This document shows, in pieces, positions 7,061 through 8,813 of a DNA stretch of 8,813 nt. The notes below the pieces were generated by a model. The model did no database searches, was not told the origin of the DNA, and worked only from the letters and a program-made list of their open reading frames with translations. Both the position numbers and the translations under genes were made by a program. This stretch comes from Treponema sp. UBA4692 (GTDB taxonomy: Bacteria; Spirochaetota; Spirochaetia; Treponematales; Treponemataceae). The stretch spans positions 1 through 8,813 of the forward strand of contig DHKO01000034.1 of NCBI GenBank assembly GCA_002404895.1. The letters run 5' to 3'. Each line of letters begins with the position of its first letter. The first letter of the stretch is position 1.

Positions 7061-7531
7061 ATGAAAATCACTGACGAGCAGGCGATGGAAGAGGCCGTAA
7101 AAGAGGCGTACAGCGGAATAAACGCGGGAGACGGCGGTCCTTTCGGAAGCGTAATCGTAAAAGACGGAAAAATCATCGGAAGAGGCCACAACCGCGTAAT
7201 AAAAAACCAGGACCCGACCTGCCACGGAGAAATCGAGGCAATCAGAGACGCGTGCAAAAACATAAAGACGTCCGACCTTTCAGGAAGCACGCTCTACACA
7301 ACCGCCCAGCCCTGCCCCATGTGCTTAGGCGCGATTCTCTGGGCAAACATAAAGCTCGTTTTTCAAGGCTGCAGCATAGAAGACACAGAAAAAATCGGAT
7401 TCAGGGACAGCAAATTCTATGATTTTCTGAATGGCAAAAACAGAATTCTCGAGACAAAAGAGATTGAACGTAAAAAATGCCAGAAGCTTTTTGAAGACTA
7501 CTCAAAAATCACAGACAAGAAAAAATATTAG
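7061..7531 (+). CDS. guaD: Guanine deaminase-like cytidine deaminase-fold enzyme
   Basis: Guanine deaminase converts guanine to xanthine and ammonia using a catalytic zinc ion, in purine salvage or catabolism in the cytoplasm. The 156-residue product carries the CDA-fold zinc site: H55 and catalytic E57 in DPTCHGE, and C85 and C88 in PCPMCLGA. From memory, length and layout match Bacillus subtilis GuaD, including GGPFG (25-29), GFRDS with D116, and a terminal KKKY whose last Tyr in GuaD helps close the partner's active site in the domain-swapped dimer. HAE is replaced by HGE, which keeps the catalytic Glu. Another nucleoside or purine deaminase is possible, but the terminal Tyr argues against TadA. 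A GGGGA element 4 nt before the ATG serves as ribosome site. The gene follows the zinc-ribbon gene by 48 bp, so it may be the last operon gene or have its own promoter. The symbol is by homology. Confidence 0.88.
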   Translation: MKITDEQAMEEAVKEAYSGINAGDGGPFGSVIVKDGKIIGRGHNRVIKNQDPTCHGEIEAIRDACKNIKTSDLSGSTLYTTAQPCPMCLGAILWANIKLVFQGCSIEDTEKIGFRDSKFYDFLNGKNRILETKEIERKKCQKLFEDYSKITDKKKY

Positions 7532-7550
7532 GAAGATTTTTCAAAAAAGA

Positions 7551-7626
7551 GACCGCGATTTTGTGAATCTTTGCTTTAGGGATTGCAGCAGACTGCGATT
7601 TCACGAATCATTATTTTACGGATTGC
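7551..7626. repeat. Two imperfect 36-bp direct repeats, 40-bp period
   Basis: Positions 7551-7586 and 7591-7626 align without gaps with 28 of 36 identities, from GACYGCGATTT at the start to RGGATTGC or CGGATTGC at the end. The junction can fold as a small hairpin (ATTGCAG with CTGCGAT, about 7582-7599). The pair starts 20 bp after the deaminase stop codon and lies in a non-coding stretch. It may be an eroded interspersed repeat. Frames through it show no domain. Confidence 0.75.
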
Positions 7627-7667
7627 TGACAAAAAACATAGAAATCACCAATCCGTGCGGCTTTTTT
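7618..7667 (+). terminator. Possible terminator of the four-gene operon
   Basis: ACGGATTG (7618-7625) and CAATCCGT (7649-7656) form a perfect 8-bp inverted repeat with a 23-nt loop, followed after GCGGC by six T residues (7662-7667). It lies about 90 bp downstream of the deaminase stop codon. The large loop and 5-nt gap before the T-run make it a weak intrinsic terminator candidate. The left arm overlaps the second 36-bp repeat. Confidence 0.35.
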
Positions 7668-7700
7668 CAGCTTTCCAAGTGAAGGCGCAACGTTCAGATA

Positions 7701-7744
7701 GATGCTGAAACAAGTTCAGCATGACGGCTTTTTTCAGCATGACG
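7701..7744. repeat. Palindromic repeat of the same family as the left-edge array
   Basis: ATGCTGAA (7702-7709), the 5-nt loop ACAAG, and TTCAGCAT (7715-7722) form a perfect hairpin, followed by GACG. The layout (8-bp arms, 5-nt loop containing CAAG, leading AG, trailing GAC) matches the palindromes at 54, 122 and 190. Two arm pairs differ in a compensating way: T-A becomes G-C and C-G becomes T-A. The right half TTCAGCATGACG is repeated at 7733-7744. A 14-bp motif CGGCTTTTTTCAGC also occurs at 7658-7671 and 7725-7738, 67 bp apart, close to the 68-bp period of the left array. Confidence 0.9.
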
Positions 7745-7771
7745 TTTTTTTTAGCGCAGCCCAGACAGCTC

Positions 7772-7791
7772 CGGCGGGAAAAATGCCGCCG
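7772..7791. other. Short GC hairpin between convergent genes
   Basis: CGGCGG (7772-7777) and CCGCCG (7786-7791) enclose an 8-nt A-rich loop. It lies 20 bp downstream of the final stop codon of the CsgG-like gene, where a terminator would be expected, but no T-run follows directly on the minus strand. A T8 run stands 20-odd bases further on the plus strand. Function uncertain. The rest of 7745-7810 shows nothing else recognisable. Confidence 0.35.
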
Positions 7792-7810
7792 AAACCTTTT
7801 CTCCCGCGCG

Positions 7811-8062
7811 CTACCACGCGAACCTGTATGACACGCCCGGCTCAACTCCATGCGCAGTCGGAATCGCGCCGACGTTCATGCTTATGTTTACGCTGCTGTT
7901 CTTGTGATAGAAAAAAGGACGAACAAATCCGTAAGCGATAGATGCGCCAATAATGAAAGTTCCAGCCTTAAATCCAGCATCAGGATCTGCAACAGCACAC
8001 CAAATTCCAACCGCATCTGTCGCTGTCATCAAAATTCCATCGCCCCAGTGCCCGTTGCGGTA
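7811..8062 (-). pseudogene. In-frame C-terminal remainder of the CsgG/LpoB-like gene, beyond a TAG codon
   Basis: Directly after the TAG at 8063-8065 the same frame stays open for 83 codons and ends in TAG at 7811-7813. The peptide starts YRNGHWGDGIL. It has hydrophobic and glycine-rich segments, then FVRPFFYHKNSS, and ends in an aromatic residue (VSYRFAW). With the upstream end FGLG, the join reads FGLG-stop-YRNGHWGDG. From memory, related treponemal proteins have FGxGS followed by xxGDxxGG here, so the stop sits where a Ser is expected; TCG to TAG is a single change. No ribosome site precedes a usable internal start, so separate translation is unlikely. Either the gene is a recent pseudogene, the stop is read through, or there is a base error. 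Confidence 0.7.
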
Positions 8063-8737
8063 CTAGCCTAAGCCAAACAGCACGTTCTGAAATCCGATTC
8101 CAATTCTTTCGCCTGTTGTGTAGTCGTTAGCCTGAATTTTTCCGCTACTGCCGACAACTTTTTTCTTGGTCAGAAGCTCCAATGTTTCATCGCTTACGAC
8201 ATTCATTCTGTAAATATCCTGAATTGCGGCTGTTGCAACATTGAACGCCTGAATATCAAGAACATAAAAAGTTCCAAGAGGCTTGAAAGTCCCGGAGATT
8301 ACAGTCTCCGCGCCGGTCTTTGCTCCGAGCTGCTGCATTGTCTCGTCGCTCACCTCGCCTGAAAGCTGGAAGTTCATCTCTTTTTTTATGACATCGAGAT
8401 TTGCGCGTGTAACAACCTGAAGTTTTCTAAGCTGAACAATATCCGTAGTCAACTCGCCAAGCATATATTCAGAAAGCTCGCTATAGGACGAAGAGATTCC
8501 AAGAATCGCGACCGTTGTTTTGTTTTTTAACGAAGAAGAAAATTTCTCTGCTGCCTGCTTCAAGGCATCGTCAACCGTAACACCTTTAGGCTGCGCAAAA
8601 GAGCCTGCGGCGGCAAAAAACAAAAGAGCGAACGCGAGAACGTGTTTTCGTGCCTTGTTTTTAATCTTGACGACCGCAAATTTTGCGGCGTTAGAGAGAA
8701 TCAAATCCGCTCCAGCAACCAGAATGTTTTTCTTCAT
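8063..8737 (-). CDS. CsgG/LpoB-like secreted protein, interrupted by TAG
   Basis: The open frame encodes 224 residues before the TAG. Without it the gene would run to 7811 and encode 308 codons. Residues about 54-185 match the CsgG/LpoB fold: TVAILGISSSYSELSEYMLGELTTDIVQ, then LQVVTRANLDVIKKEMNFQLSG, LGAKTGAETVISGTF and FYVLDIQAFNV. In characterised relatives this fold builds curli secretion pores or activates penicillin-binding proteins. Here only an envelope role is inferred. The hydrophobic signal at 33-46 (VLAFALLFFAAAG) with likely cleavage near SFA-Q is preceded by an unusually long 32-residue basic segment. There is no lipobox Cys, unlike CsgG and LpoB themselves. The ATG at 8737 is chosen over that at 8770 because AGGAGG (8746-8751 on the minus strand) lies 8 nt upstream of it. 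The next upstream gene is outside the window. Confidence 0.85.
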   Translation of the reverse strand: MKKNILVAGADLILSNAAKFAVVKIKNKARKHVLAFALLFFAAAGSFAQPKGVTVDDALKQAAEKFSSSLKNKTTVAILGISSSYSELSEYMLGELTTDIVQLRKLQVVTRANLDVIKKEMNFQLSGEVSDETMQQLGAKTGAETVISGTFKPLGTFYVLDIQAFNVATAAIQDIYRMNVVSDETLELLTKKKVVGSSGKIQANDYTTGERIGIGFQNVLFGLG

Positions 8738-8745
8738 TTTTTCTT

Positions 8746-8751
8746 CCTCCT
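8746..8751 (-). promoter_or_regulatory. Strong ribosome binding site of the CsgG-like gene
   Basis: The minus strand reads AGGAGG followed by 8 nt and ATG at 8737. This is the best Shine-Dalgarno sequence in the window and excludes the longer start at 8770, whose first 11 codons would contain it. No convincing promoter can be placed in the remaining 60 bp to the window edge. Confidence 0.85.
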
Positions 8752-8813
8752 GAAAAACCTGAGATTCCATTTTTAGAACAATGAATCTAGCAGGTTTTCC
8801 TTTAAATCTTTTT

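Noticed and set aside
7431..7682. Plus-strand 83-codon frame overlapping the end of the deaminase gene
   Set aside because: It is out of frame with the deaminase and continues only through the 36-bp repeats.
7702..7941. Plus-strand 79-codon frame starting in the palindrome
   Set aside because: It is antisense to the C-terminal remainder of the CsgG-like gene and begins inside a repeat.
8063..8770. Upstream start at 8770 for the CsgG-like protein
   Set aside because: The AGGAGG sequence lies within those extra codons and is ideally spaced for the ATG at 8737.

Overview
The window looks like chromosomal DNA from a spirochaete, most likely a host-associated or rumen Treponema. This is inferred from the mix of features: an Mfd gene, short intergenic palindromes of the gATxCyGAAwCAAGTTC type, several secreted or membrane proteins of unknown function, and a CsgG/LpoB-like protein with a C-terminal segment of the kind I recall from treponemes. 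No rRNA, tRNA, CRISPR array, transposase or phage gene was seen.

Layout. Positions 1-243 hold about three copies of a 68-bp tandem repeat, each with a perfect 8-bp-arm hairpin. Positions 244-431 are GC-rich and non-coding, with one long imperfect hairpin. The minus-strand mfd gene (432-4112) fills almost half the window. A short intergenic region separates it from a divergent plus-strand run of four closely spaced genes: a secreted two-domain protein (4225-5238), a protein with a receiver-like N-terminus, a long acidic middle and a small beta-rich C-terminal domain (5248-6585), a double zinc-ribbon protein with a C-terminal membrane anchor (6596-7012), and a guanine-deaminase-like enzyme (7061-7531). 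The first three genes are separated by about 10 bp and are probably co-transcribed. The deaminase follows after 48 bp.

Positions 7532-7810 are non-coding and rich in repeats: two copies of a 36-bp repeat, a possible terminator, and another member of the palindrome family seen at the left edge. From 8737 down to 7811, on the minus strand, lies a secreted CsgG/LpoB-like gene interrupted by an in-frame TAG at 8063-8065. The reading frame continues beyond it for 83 codons that look like the missing C-terminal part.

How the genes fit together. Mfd couples transcription to DNA repair and is housekeeping. The divergent operon combines an envelope protein, a probable signalling or scaffold protein that cannot be phosphorylated in the normal way, and a membrane-anchored zinc-ribbon protein. 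No pathway can be assigned to these three from sequence alone. The deaminase is purine salvage or catabolism and may simply be carried along. The strongest anomaly is the amber codon in the CsgG-like gene. The most unusual gene product is the receiver-like acidic protein with a fresh 81-bp internal duplication.
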